Positions 46,601 to 53,636 of a stretch of 64,000 bases of DNA are shown here, one piece after another. Position numbers and translations under genes: made by a program. The stretch spans positions 1 to 64,000 of the forward strand of contig JAFSKL010000024.1 of NCBI GenBank assembly GCA_017448985.1. The letters run 5' to 3'. How positions within the stretch are numbered: position 1 is the stretch's first letter; the number at the start of each line of letters is the position of its first letter. The notes under the pieces are model-generated. The model was not told the origin of the DNA. It searched no databases and saw only the letters and a list, made by a program, of their open reading frames with translations. This DNA comes from Paludibacteraceae bacterium. GTDB taxonomy: Bacteria; Bacteroidota; Bacteroidia; Bacteroidales; Paludibacteraceae.

Positions 46601-49600
46601 CAATTCAAGGTATTAGGCGGCGAGGTGGATTTGAGCACTTCTTATGAGACATATGGTCCATACACATTGCCGGAAGGAACGAAGTACGTTCGCTTCAAGA
46701 CCACTGCAGGAGCTACGCTTACCAAACACTATAAGAATGTACGCGTGACACGTAAGACGTATTTTGATATTGAGGATAAGGACGGCTTGAAGATTTCCAG
46801 CATGGATATGCCGTTGAATCTCGTAAGTAATGACCCGATTAATGTTAACTCGTCCAAAAAATCATTCTATATCGACTACAATACTTGTGATGATGAGATT
46901 CACATCTCCAGCAACCATCCGTATTATACGATTAAGGAAGCGGATAAGGCCTTTAGCGCATCGACTACTAACGGCGTAGGACGTCGAGAAATAGAGGTGA
47001 CCTACACTTGTGCTACCTCGGATACTTCCTCCGCTGTCATCTCGGTTTACACCAAATATGACCATAAGACGATCACTATCAATGGGCATACCGATAAAGG
47101 AACACAGGAACTTAATTGGAAGCAGCCGGACTTTGTGACGGATACGGTAAGTCTGCCTGTAGGCTACTTAGGTATTGCGGCTACGGTTTCCAGCGGACTG
47201 CCTCTAACATATTCGATTCTGCAAGACGAAGATTCCGTCATTCGCATAGCTGAGGATAAGTATTCGTTTGAGGTTATAGGCGAAGGAACGGCTCACTTGA
47301 CGGTAACACAAGAAGGAACGACAACCTTGCATCCCGTTACCGGAACACGCGTCATCGTGGCTACCGGAAAGAAACTGCAGATGATTCGCTGGTTCCAAGA
47401 TTTAACCAACTCATTGACTGAAGGTGATACTGTTCGTCTGGAAGCCGAAGTGTATGTGATGAACTCAAGGACAGGAGTTTATGCGAAAGACGATGCACGT
47501 ACCGGCCTTCTGCAATACACTTGTCCTGAGAATAATGGTAAGATAGTTGTCTTTGGAGGAGACTCGCTGCGTGTCATTGGAACAGGTCAAACAACACTAA
47601 CTGCTTCCGTAGGAGGTGATGACTTCTATGTGGCTGCTGCTTCGGTAACGATGCCTATCAATATTCGTTCGCTTTCAGATACCTGTCAAAGCAAACTGTT
47701 GGTAAATTATACTGCAGAACAAACATTCGAACCGGATGTGGACTGGGGATTCACCAATTTGAACTTGACGAAAGCTGAGTACGGCGATACGATTCTGATT
47801 GACCAAACAGTCGGCAAACCGGATAAACTCTCATTCATGCACAGCGGAACAGCATATGTCGCTCCTGTGATTAATACAGAGCATTATCAGGGAGCTATCA
47901 AAGCACAGCAGCGTATCCGCGGTGCGTGGGTAGATGTAGCAGGTTCGCGCGTATCACCGACGAAGGGCGTTTGGCATGAACTCAGCAACATCCAATTGGA
48001 TGAAGACGCTGATGCTATCCTTATTATGCGTGAACAGGGTGCGTATGGTTATCATCATGTGAAAGACATAAAGGTAACGATGCTTCCGTATCTGCGTGCA
48101 GAGGAGACCATCTTTATCAGTACGGAAGTCGGTGCGACTGTAGATACAACCATAACGCTCCAATACGCGAATGCAAAGGCTGCATTGACCGCAGAAACCA
48201 AGCGGAAAGCAAATGATGTCTTCGTAGTACGTAACTCCGTATTCTATCCGAATTGTGGAACTATCGGTACCTATAATTGGCCGATTCGTTTCACGCCTAC
48301 AACGATTGGTGACTGGTTGGATACTGTGGTTATCAAAGATAGTGGAACCGAAGATAGTATTCTTGTCTATATTCAAGCTTCCGTAGCTCCGAGTGCTGTG
48401 TTTATCTATCAAACAGATACAATGAATGGGCAATGGAATCAAGATGGAAACTGGGGACATAATGGCGCATTGCCGACTGAAGATGATCACGTGATAATAA
48501 AGAGTGATGTGATTATCCCGGAAAACGATATAGTTTACGTAAAGAGTCTTACTATTGAAGAAACGGCTACCGTGAAAGTAAATGGTACGTTAGTCGTTAT
48601 GGAAAGTACACCGGATAGGTTCTCGTATGGTAATATTCATGTTAGGAAGAATGGTTATGTTGACCTGCACAACATTACTGTAGGTGCCCTGAAAATTAAT
48701 GACTTCATCCTTGATGCGGCTCTGGGAGGCGTAACAAGCACCGGATTCTCAGGACAAGTGGAAAGTGCGGAGAAATTGGTCGTGAATGGCGATGCATATT
48801 TCCAAATGACGTTGAATCCAAGCGGAAGCAACACACTCGGCTGGTATGACTTCGTAGTGCCATTTGAAGTAGAGGTTATGGGCGGAATTTCCATCGCCGG
48901 TGATAACACTCCTCTCGTTTTCAATGATAATTATGCTGTAATGAATTATAGTGAGGCAAAGCGGGCTGAAAAGGGTAAGGATTGGAATAAATTCCGGGGC
49001 ACGATGGAACCCGGTAAGGTTTATACTATTGCGGTAGATGCAGAACATCCTGAGTGGAATACCGTCCTCTTTAAGAAAAAAGACGGTGTATCAATTACCG
49101 GAGACCGCACTTATACCACAGAATATTCTTCTGCGATTGGCGAGGTGAAAGATAGAGGTTGGAACGGATTCGGTAATGGTACGTTGCGGCATGCCAAATT
49201 GGATTTCAATGAAGGAGACGACACAAAGGTTCAGCTCTATAATCGTGCTAAATATTGTTATCAACCCAAAGAAGCGAAAGATGTAACAATCGCAGTCGGA
49301 ACATCCTTCTTTATTCAATATGATGCCGTTCAATCAGTAAAGTTGAGCCCTGCAACAACAAATACTTCGTTCCTCGCTCCACTACGCAGCCAACGTACTA
49401 CAAGTGAGTTCCGCTTAGCGATGACTTCAGAAGAAGGTGAAAAAGTCTCTGACCATCTATGGGTATCCGCAAGCGAAGAAGCTACCGGCGAATATGTCAT
49501 CGGGCACGACTTGCTCAAGATGGGTACGCCTTCGGAATCTAAAATAGCGCAAGTTTGGGCAAAGCAAAACAGCAATCGGTTGTGCGATATTGAAATGCCG

Positions 49601-49948
49601 CTCGATAACAACGGAGCACATTGTGACCTTGGTATCTTTGCTCCGCAAGCAAGAACATATTCGTTGGCTGTAGAGAAAGCACCGCAAGATGTGGTTCTCT
49701 ACTTGACCCACAACGGCCGTCCGATATGGAACTTGACGATGAGTCCGTATGAGTTTGATCTTGAGCAAGGTACAACCGAAGGCTACGGCTTGCAGTTATA
49801 TGTTCGTCAGTCGCCGGAAGTGGCTACTGGTGTGGATAGCGTTCAGGATGAAGAAGTCGGAGCTCGGAAAGTGTTGATTAATGACATCCTCTACATCATC
49901 ACTCCTGAAGGCGCAATATTCAGTGTGACGGGTAAGAAAATTCAATAA
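40682..49948 (+). CDS. Giant repetitive secreted protein (3088 residues)
   Basis: This has an unusually long N-terminal part before the hydrophobic signal core (residues 64-79, AICVLLMLVMGVGEMW). The first 30 residues are encoded by 9-mer and 8-mer arrays (NLKNLKSLKNLM). The body is a chain of Ig-like and choice-of-anchor-like beta domains. Four related longer modules open with CYVV (about residue 837), CDVN (1244), CYVL (1917) and CQSK (2336). A region near 2580-2650 (QWNQDGNWGHNGALPTEDDH) looks like the start of a beta-helix. The end RKVLINDILYIITPEG...SVTGKKIQ is the short tail seen in three other secreted proteins here. It is more A/T-rich than its neighbours. Probably a surface adhesin or matrix protein (inferred). 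Confidence 0.8.
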   Translation: MRKFLQNLKNLKSLKNLMQIFKWTNGQMDMSKTQLVGAVVSPKEVQQRTNLQGISNLSLTFSSIKYAICVLLMLVMGVGEMWGGSKTGTWKAATAVIDGKGGSATAKVFVYNLVGGDSEKKSVTVTSATASTAEYSQTKSQWIGTPILDSHYPQYTREVYDGYSFDGWYNTSGTKVSSDATYYPREGVGLLSHGATNDNWNYTFKAKFTPVTVNSVSSNPVSTSGTALKITAPGDAGAKTAEIKFTVSSNADAEADFNAPTVSGTGWSIVSWSLSGTTVTVTVKYTATNTTTQGEHTGTVTLTSKADSSKSTTVYANVDLTPHISADPTELDFGTFTIGVDSEMRETVTLTFDANAVTFSVSSGINPFVSTLSNDHKTLAIDFNPTEVGSWTKTIIVTTKNNQSTKLSASDTITLKGQAQAKTNPEYTCNIANTYMVDDAAIDLQSLWTSTSDGAITYSIEQFTPSGSNNGGATPPAISSDNRYLSLGQAGTVELKLTQGGATSYFADSATKTITIKKYETKFTGSAYNMMVEGKQTANYTYENTSADKPEASSNDNFYYTIDDVSLRTSVNKGSNVVTFNPANKQITACNAGTAKITLHQKETYKYTGTEKSFDVKVEKYNSAFSGASNVGVTVEETKDAGYSLTYSKPDNSYIGDALQAGNPTENSGDYYYTLTQNVTTDKTEGSADASIAAAYDAGTKKATGKNAGTCTVNLYQKETYKVNAATPASFVVTVTKNENTIYVKGNANYSSSIYTDSYDSDLTLTATNTNYTDYPISCTQTEGTDIATFYRADKVVYSSYKLGKATWSLHQDENYRYKEANGSFSVTVKKAAEATNCYVVTNKSTSASSPLFGGERYGDAIALDGTGDKLTFYAKRTGLGDVSIVQYSKDGSTWHTWLTEIGIDAGGKTFGPYKFSDIPNGDGDKVTHLRFGVSGSTSSIDYNYSSIYVTRKTYLNASDLTIDKTSAGSPVYPSDGTGVGKLKIDYSLANGGDLKILNDNDKFTLSKTTISNVDCKTGTETITIEYKSATAGTDYAHLLIYNNVYRKEVTITGITVKKKPTVTWSPDATIFNVGEELTATNGNGLTVELSVAAADAAYVTCQDNKAVMTAEKKTGTVTVTAQVTGNTIYADADITKTITITNKEKQYITWDQNFSRLKTTDNPKSITLNATTTSGIPVTYKLEGDATGLSLSKNEQTGVWTLTYSNQVCKNTTIVAEEKQGNDTYAPAASVSKPVKVIDPTKACDVNTTVINSDTEMKNRSEKHPIDIPDTMIINARLTNPNWSFLYSNDFKVKFYDEEENQIGETKSYDKDRINSSDPITLTGLSRDAKFVELISEASLGYTVSSLTYKQQKYCETDKKTLNFVTNPNTKPEMTFTVNYANYPISLECENKKFTISPESFGDCGEKGTQTVTVTYTAGAGGTDNGNILYIKDNTGVVLEKCTLNVTINKLTQGIESTNIASSYNTTDRVELSATTNSGLSDFTYSVTPTDVASISGNVLTFKKSGTIAITISEPGNGVYQPCSTKVENVAVNKVTPTIATAPTGTNATYLQNLSTSTLSGGKATVTLRGVANTEVAGSFAWTNGTTMVNGAAGTNSYEVTFTPENKDMYNPATGMVEITVAKANQAIKMNNGTVNVAVNTGSDANSADSQLNLTNLIASQTTDALDANRTGAVSYEVISENSAKATISGTIFSATAAGEYKVRATKAATNYYNAATDEFTVTVNARANTLDIASACTKYVGQEVTDVLTNVNSNGEIHAESTDGTIAYYDIVNKKIVIPNSEAKSFDQTKVTITIWQDATAQFVASDVKTIEVTVKKYDNAITCDWGTWSKTLNFDERVDVHFISNNTAAVNAPIEVTQILGDSIATYNRAQNAIYAAWNIGQAKWEISQAENYMYKAASAQTLTVTVDKLKAEGCYVLNETAEHTLFGVAGIETGDSLELSAPGKDLYFDAKRDPTGANYFFIEYSTNGSQFKVLGGEVDLSTSYETYGPYTLPEGTKYVRFKTTAGATLTKHYKNVRVTRKTYFDIEDKDGLKISSMDMPLNLVSNDPINVNSSKKSFYIDYNTCDDEIHISSNHPYYTIKEADKAFSASTTNGVGRREIEVTYTCATSDTSSAVISVYTKYDHKTITINGHTDKGTQELNWKQPDFVTDTVSLPVGYLGIAATVSSGLPLTYSILQDEDSVIRIAEDKYSFEVIGEGTAHLTVTQEGTTTLHPVTGTRVIVATGKKLQMIRWFQDLTNSLTEGDTVRLEAEVYVMNSRTGVYAKDDARTGLLQYTCPENNGKIVVFGGDSLRVIGTGQTTLTASVGGDDFYVAAASVTMPINIRSLSDTCQSKLLVNYTAEQTFEPDVDWGFTNLNLTKAEYGDTILIDQTVGKPDKLSFMHSGTAYVAPVINTEHYQGAIKAQQRIRGAWVDVAGSRVSPTKGVWHELSNIQLDEDADAILIMREQGAYGYHHVKDIKVTMLPYLRAEETIFISTEVGATVDTTITLQYANAKAALTAETKRKANDVFVVRNSVFYPNCGTIGTYNWPIRFTPTTIGDWLDTVVIKDSGTEDSILVYIQASVAPSAVFIYQTDTMNGQWNQDGNWGHNGALPTEDDHVIIKSDVIIPENDIVYVKSLTIEETATVKVNGTLVVMESTPDRFSYGNIHVRKNGYVDLHNITVGALKINDFILDAALGGVTSTGFSGQVESAEKLVVNGDAYFQMTLNPSGSNTLGWYDFVVPFEVEVMGGISIAGDNTPLVFNDNYAVMNYSEAKRAEKGKDWNKFRGTMEPGKVYTIAVDAEHPEWNTVLFKKKDGVSITGDRTYTTEYSSAIGEVKDRGWNGFGNGTLRHAKLDFNEGDDTKVQLYNRAKYCYQPKEAKDVTIAVGTSFFIQYDAVQSVKLSPATTNTSFLAPLRSQRTTSEFRLAMTSEEGEKVSDHLWVSASEEATGEYVIGHDLLKMGTPSESKIAQVWAKQNSNRLCDIEMPLDNNGAHCDLGIFAPQARTYSLAVEKAPQDVVLYLTHNGRPIWNLTMSPYEFDLEQGTTEGYGLQLYVRQSPEVATGVDSVQDEEVGARKVLINDILYIITPEGAIFSVTGKKIQ
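40701..40768. repeat. 9-bp and 8-bp arrays at the start of the giant gene
   Basis: Nonamers atctcaaaa (twice), gtctcaaaa, atctcatgc encode NLK-NLK-SLK-NLM. Octamers aaatggac then repeat three times. They create several in-frame Met codons (residues 18, 28 and 30). Confidence 0.85.
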
Positions 49949-49959
49949 GGAGGACAGTT

Positions 49960-50112
49960 ATGAAAAAGTATATTGCACCGAAAACAAAGTTGGAAAAAAT
50001 ATGTGGAGATGTACCATTATTCGGACTTTTACCGGATAGTTACCACGGTTCTGTAGGAATGCCTCATCGTAACCATCCCCTTTCTCCCAAAGACAGCGTT
50101 CCGGTATTCTGA
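49960..50112 (+). CDS. 50-residue peptide, possible RiPP-like or small secreted product
   Basis: A short gene 11 bases after the giant gene, with a strong aaggagga Shine-Dalgarno sequence, which is rare in this window. The product starts MKKYIAPKTKLEKICGDVPL and continues FGLLPDSYHGSVGMPHRN, with one Cys and a Gly/His/Pro/Ser-rich C-terminal half. Peptides starting MKKYxxP are frequent in Bacteroidales and are often near export or peptide-modification genes. A PqqD-like protein and an S26-type peptidase are encoded upstream, so a leader-core precursor is possible. No hydrophobic signal peptide is seen. Confidence 0.6.
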   Translation: MKKYIAPKTKLEKICGDVPLFGLLPDSYHGSVGMPHRNHPLSPKDSVPVF

Positions 50113-50170
50113 TAGCGTGCACCCAATATGCCGAACGCGCAGTTAGAGATTGGTTAACTATACCTTGATT

Positions 50171-51241
50171 TTAACGAAGTGTCGCTGCCCAGCGGCGAAG
50201 ATAGTTGAGCCACTCTGTTGCATTTGTTGCAACGGGGTGGTCTTCTTTTGTGGCGCCGCAGACGGTGAGGTAGAAATGACAAGTGCCCGGCTCACCATAT
50301 TCGCCAAAACGCTCCTTGCTACTTTGCAGCTGCAGCAGACACAAGTTGTTGCTCCTGTCTTGCACCAATTCGCCGGCAAATTGCTTCGGAATAAACACCC
50401 CTAAACCGACGGTCTCTTTGGCGTACTTGACGGTGTCATTGACGGGAAAATCCGTTCCCCAGGAAGCGAGGAGAATGCCGTTTGGTAATTGGATATTGGT
50501 GATTTGTGATTGGTCATTTGGCCCTTTCGCAGGAATGGTCTGGACGCCGGTACAGAGGCCTTCGATGCGATCGGAGACTTTGACATCGCAACGCATATCG
50601 CGGTGCCCGGCACGCATCGTATACTCGGCTCTTAGGTTCACGATCTTTCGCGTCTCCGGATCGTCCTGTTTGCCATCCGGAACAGTCCAATCGATGTCAC
50701 AAACGGCGATAGTGGCCTTGTCGCGGGTTTGACTGACGATCCACTGTTGGCGCTCGCCTACATCTTCTATATGATAGAGTTTGTTGTTCCAGTATTTGAC
50801 CGTACCGACGCCTACCGTGCCGCTCACGCGTAAGATATCATCGCCGTAGTTTTCTGCCAACAGACTGTCGTTAGGATACCAATAACTCGTCGCCAACTCC
50901 AGGCGCGGTGTGCGTTTGCAATAGACATCAATGGTCTGCTTCTTGTCGAAATAAATACGATAGGCCATCAGCTCACTTTCCACGGCCACGCCATGATGAT
51001 GCAACTGATGGTAGGTGTCTGCCCATGGTCCGTCGTACCAAGCTTTGACAGGATAACAATGCCGCGTCTTGCCTTCCGCGTGAATGACGGTATAGCCGGC
51101 GACGGTTGAGTCCGCAGGAGAGCCAATAGCCCAGAAGGAAGTGGCTACTCGCGGTGTGCAACTCGCGAGCAGGACGCCCATTAGCGAGATGACGAGACCT
51201 CGAGATCTCGAGATTTCGACCGATTTAGTTGATCTTGACAT
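50171..51241 (-). CDS. DUF4861 family lipoprotein
   Basis: A 356-residue lipoprotein with the lipobox LLASC near residue 28 and the DUF4861 pattern (HHHGVAVESELMAYRIYFDK; GDDILRVSGTVGVGTVKYW). DUF4861 proteins occur with pectin- and rhamnogalacturonan-degrading enzymes in Bacteroidota and are thought to act on glycans. The GH28 gene directly upstream supports this. An octamer array encodes its N-terminus (SRSRGLVIS) and a heptamer array encodes NDQSQITNIQL in the middle. It overlaps the GH28 gene by 17 bases. Confidence 0.8.
   Translation of the reverse strand: MSRSTKSVEISRSRGLVISLMGVLLASCTPRVATSFWAIGSPADSTVAGYTVIHAEGKTRHCYPVKAWYDGPWADTYHQLHHHGVAVESELMAYRIYFDKKQTIDVYCKRTPRLELATSYWYPNDSLLAENYGDDILRVSGTVGVGTVKYWNNKLYHIEDVGERQQWIVSQTRDKATIAVCDIDWTVPDGKQDDPETRKIVNLRAEYTMRAGHRDMRCDVKVSDRIEGLCTGVQTIPAKGPNDQSQITNIQLPNGILLASWGTDFPVNDTVKYAKETVGLGVFIPKQFAGELVQDRSNNLCLLQLQSSKERFGEYGEPGTCHFYLTVCGATKEDHPVATNATEWLNYLRRWAATLR
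50484..50518. repeat. Heptamer array inside the DUF4861 gene
   Basis: Units ggtaatt, ggatatt, ggtgatt, tgtgatt, ggtcatt. On the minus strand it reads DQSQITNIQLP, in frame. Confidence 0.9.
51186..51217. repeat. Octamer array at the start of the DUF4861 gene
   Basis: Units gagatgac, gagacctc, gagatctc, gagatttc. Bases 51193-51211 equal 4092-4110. The array extends the N-terminus ahead of the lipoprotein signal. Confidence 0.85.
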
Positions 51242-52790
51242 TTTCTACCGTGGGTGCGAGGGAGAAGGCTTCGCCTTTCTCGGGGGAGATATGCACATTG
51301 TCGATCACGAGTCCGTCCGTTTGGCGGAAGAGGGCTCCTTCGGTGGCGCTCATCGTGATATTGCGCAGCGTCACATTCTGAATCTTCATCTCCGGCAGAC
51401 CGTTGAAATAGATGGCGCGTTTGAGGTTTGTGCCTGTCACATTCTCGATGACGATATTGCGGAAGGCAGGTGTCTCTTCGCTCACTTCGGGTGCTTCGGC
51501 GTTCATACGAGCCGCCAGTTCCTCTTCCGTTTCTTCACCGGCTCCTTTTCCACCGTAGAAGAGGTCAAATAGCAGACCTTCGTTGGGGATATTGGCCATA
51601 TAGACATCGCGAATGAAGATATTCTCCACTACGCCTCCGCGGCCACGGGTGCTCTTGAACCGCAAACCCACATCCGTGCCGATATAGAGGTTGTTGCTCA
51701 CCTGCACATTCTTGATGCCGCCGGACATCTCCGACCCGCACACAAATCCTCCGTGACCGTGATAAACGACACAGTCATCAACGACGACATTCTCCGTAGG
51801 AATGCCTCTGTCGCGACCGGGTTTGTCTTTGCCGGATTTCATACAAATGGCATCGTCACCCACATCGAACGAACAATGACTGATGACCACATTCTTGCAG
51901 CTCTCGATATCGACGCCGTCGCCGTTCTGGCTGTACCACGGGTTGCGCACATTGAGGTCACGCAGGATGATATTCTCGCAGCACATAGGGTGCAAGTTCC
52001 AAGCCGGTGAGTTCTCAAAAGTCACGCCTTCCAGCAGGATCCCTTTGCAGTCCACGAAATGCAGCATCACCGGTCGCAAGAACGATTTGACCACTTGCCA
52101 TAAACTGTCATCCTCGATCACCGGCACATTCTGGTCCAAACAATAACTCTGTGCCAGCAAGGACGCGCTATCCGGATACCATATATCGTTCGCCACAATG
52201 CCGCCTTTCTCTTTCAGATGCTTCTTCCATTGTCCCGGAGCCATCTTGCTCTTCTTCAGCGGTCGCCACCAGTCGCCGTTGCCGTTGAAGGTGCCATGTC
52301 CCGTGATAGCTATGTTCTCTGCGTTGAGGGCGTTGAGCGGACTGGTGCAACGCTTGGTGGGAATACCTTCGAACCACTCGTCGTAGATCTCGTACAGATC
52401 CAAGTCGTGCGAGAAGACGATGAAGCTGTTCGGTTCGGTGTACAGGCGCACATTCGATTTGAGCGTCAGCGGCGCAGTCGAGTAGATACCTGCGGGAATG
52501 ATCACCGTTCCGCCACCTGCTACGGTGCAATCGTCGATGGCTTTCTGGATGGCTTGTGTTGCCAATTGTTCACCTGTCGGATCCGCTCCATATTCCAGCA
52601 CATTGAAGGTGCGTTTGGGGAAGGTGGGCACCTTCACTTTGGGCATCTTGAACGAAGCCGCTTTGGTCAAACGGTTGATGTCGCGTTGCTTCGTCGTTTG
52701 GTACTTAGGCGTGTGGGAAAGGCCCAGAACAAGTGCCGTAATAGCCGCTCCAAGGAGCATCAGCAGGAAGCTGTAGAGGAATTTTTTCAT
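51225..52790 (-). CDS. Glycoside hydrolase family 28 (polygalacturonase-like)
   Basis: A 521-residue enzyme that starts MKKFLYSFLLMLLGAAITAL, with an N-terminal signal anchor. The right-handed beta-helix carries the GH28 catalytic set: NGDGVDIES (N-x-D), VGDDAICMKSG (DD), YHGHGGFVCGSE (His) and LRFKST (R-x-K). Predicted to cleave polygalacturonan or rhamnogalacturonan in the periplasm or at the surface. Near residue 440, an acidic insert (GKGAGEETEEELAARMNAEA) interrupts the helix. The ATG overlaps the stop of truA by 4 bases. Confidence 0.9.
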   Translation of the reverse strand: MKKFLYSFLLMLLGAAITALVLGLSHTPKYQTTKQRDINRLTKAASFKMPKVKVPTFPKRTFNVLEYGADPTGEQLATQAIQKAIDDCTVAGGGTVIIPAGIYSTAPLTLKSNVRLYTEPNSFIVFSHDLDLYEIYDEWFEGIPTKRCTSPLNALNAENIAITGHGTFNGNGDWWRPLKKSKMAPGQWKKHLKEKGGIVANDIWYPDSASLLAQSYCLDQNVPVIEDDSLWQVVKSFLRPVMLHFVDCKGILLEGVTFENSPAWNLHPMCCENIILRDLNVRNPWYSQNGDGVDIESCKNVVISHCSFDVGDDAICMKSGKDKPGRDRGIPTENVVVDDCVVYHGHGGFVCGSEMSGGIKNVQVSNNLYIGTDVGLRFKSTRGRGGVVENIFIRDVYMANIPNEGLLFDLFYGGKGAGEETEEELAARMNAEAPEVSEETPAFRNIVIENVTGTNLKRAIYFNGLPEMKIQNVTLRNITMSATEGALFRQTDGLVIDNVHISPEKGEAFSLAPTVENVKIN

Positions 52791-53584
52791 AGGATTATAT
52801 TGTTTGGATAAGTTATTTCTATTAGTGCGAGCCCTTCTGCGGGCGCCGAGTGTCCGGCTTTGCAACGGTCTTTGGCCGCTATCACTTGTGCGAATTCGTC
52901 CGCCGTCATTTTTCCTTTGCCCACTTCAAATAGTGTGCCGACAACAGCACGAACCATGTTTCTTAGGAATCGGTCGGCGGTGATGACAAAACAGGCTTCG
53001 TACTCGTTTTCCTTCACCCAACGGGCCTCGCGAACATCACAAATCGTGGTCTTGACATCCGTGTGTGCGCGGCAGAACGATGCGAAGTCCTGCTTTCCCA
53101 ATAAGGCTTTGCTTGCCTCATTCATAGCGGTAAAGTCTAGGATTGACCCTACGCGGGTACGGAATTGGACCGTGAATGGATCCTTTCGTGTGGTGATGCG
53201 GTAGTGGTAGGTGCGGGAGGTGGCATCGAAGCGTGCGTGGGCATCGTCCGTGACACGCTGAATGGCCTGCACGGCGATAGAGGCGGGCAGGAGACTGTTC
53301 AGGCGTCCGACCAGGTTGGCAGGCAGGCTGCGAAGTCTGCCAAGATTGGCGGAGGGATGGCTGCTTGGATTGGCGGACTGAGCCTGAGGCCAATCGAAAT
53401 GCGCGACCATCTTCTCGGCATGGACACCGGCATCGGTTCGACCGGCGAAGGTGAGAGCCACGGGTTCGCGCAAGATGGTAGCGAAAGCCGCTTCCATTTC
53501 CGCTTGCACCGTGTTTCCGTTCGGTTGCGTCTGCGAACCGTGGAAATCCGTGCCGTTATATGAGAAGGTGATGAAGTAACGCAT
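52787..53584 (-). CDS. truA: tRNA pseudouridine synthase A
   Basis: A 265-residue enzyme that makes pseudouridine at positions 38-40 of tRNA anticodon arms. The catalytic Asp is in FAGRTDAGVHAEKMVAHFD. Other conserved stretches are RYFITFSYNGTDFHGSQTQP, FDATSRTYHYRI and DRFLRNMVRAVVGTL. The length is normal. A short low-complexity part (SANPSSHPSANLGRLRSL) lies in a variable loop. Confidence 0.93.
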   Translation of the reverse strand: MRYFITFSYNGTDFHGSQTQPNGNTVQAEMEAAFATILREPVALTFAGRTDAGVHAEKMVAHFDWPQAQSANPSSHPSANLGRLRSLPANLVGRLNSLLPASIAVQAIQRVTDDAHARFDATSRTYHYRITTRKDPFTVQFRTRVGSILDFTAMNEASKALLGKQDFASFCRAHTDVKTTICDVREARWVKENEYEACFVITADRFLRNMVRAVVGTLFEVGKGKMTADEFAQVIAAKDRCKAGHSAPAEGLALIEITYPNNIIL

Positions 53585-53636
53585 TTACCATTTAGTCATT
53601 TACCATTTACCATTGATTGGACCATTTGGTCATTTA
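53583..53636. repeat. Heptamer array downstream of the first flippase gene
   Basis: Words of the catttac/catttag type. Bases 53590-53636 are identical over 47 bp to 62042-62088. The last bases overlap the flippase stop codon. Confidence 0.9.
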
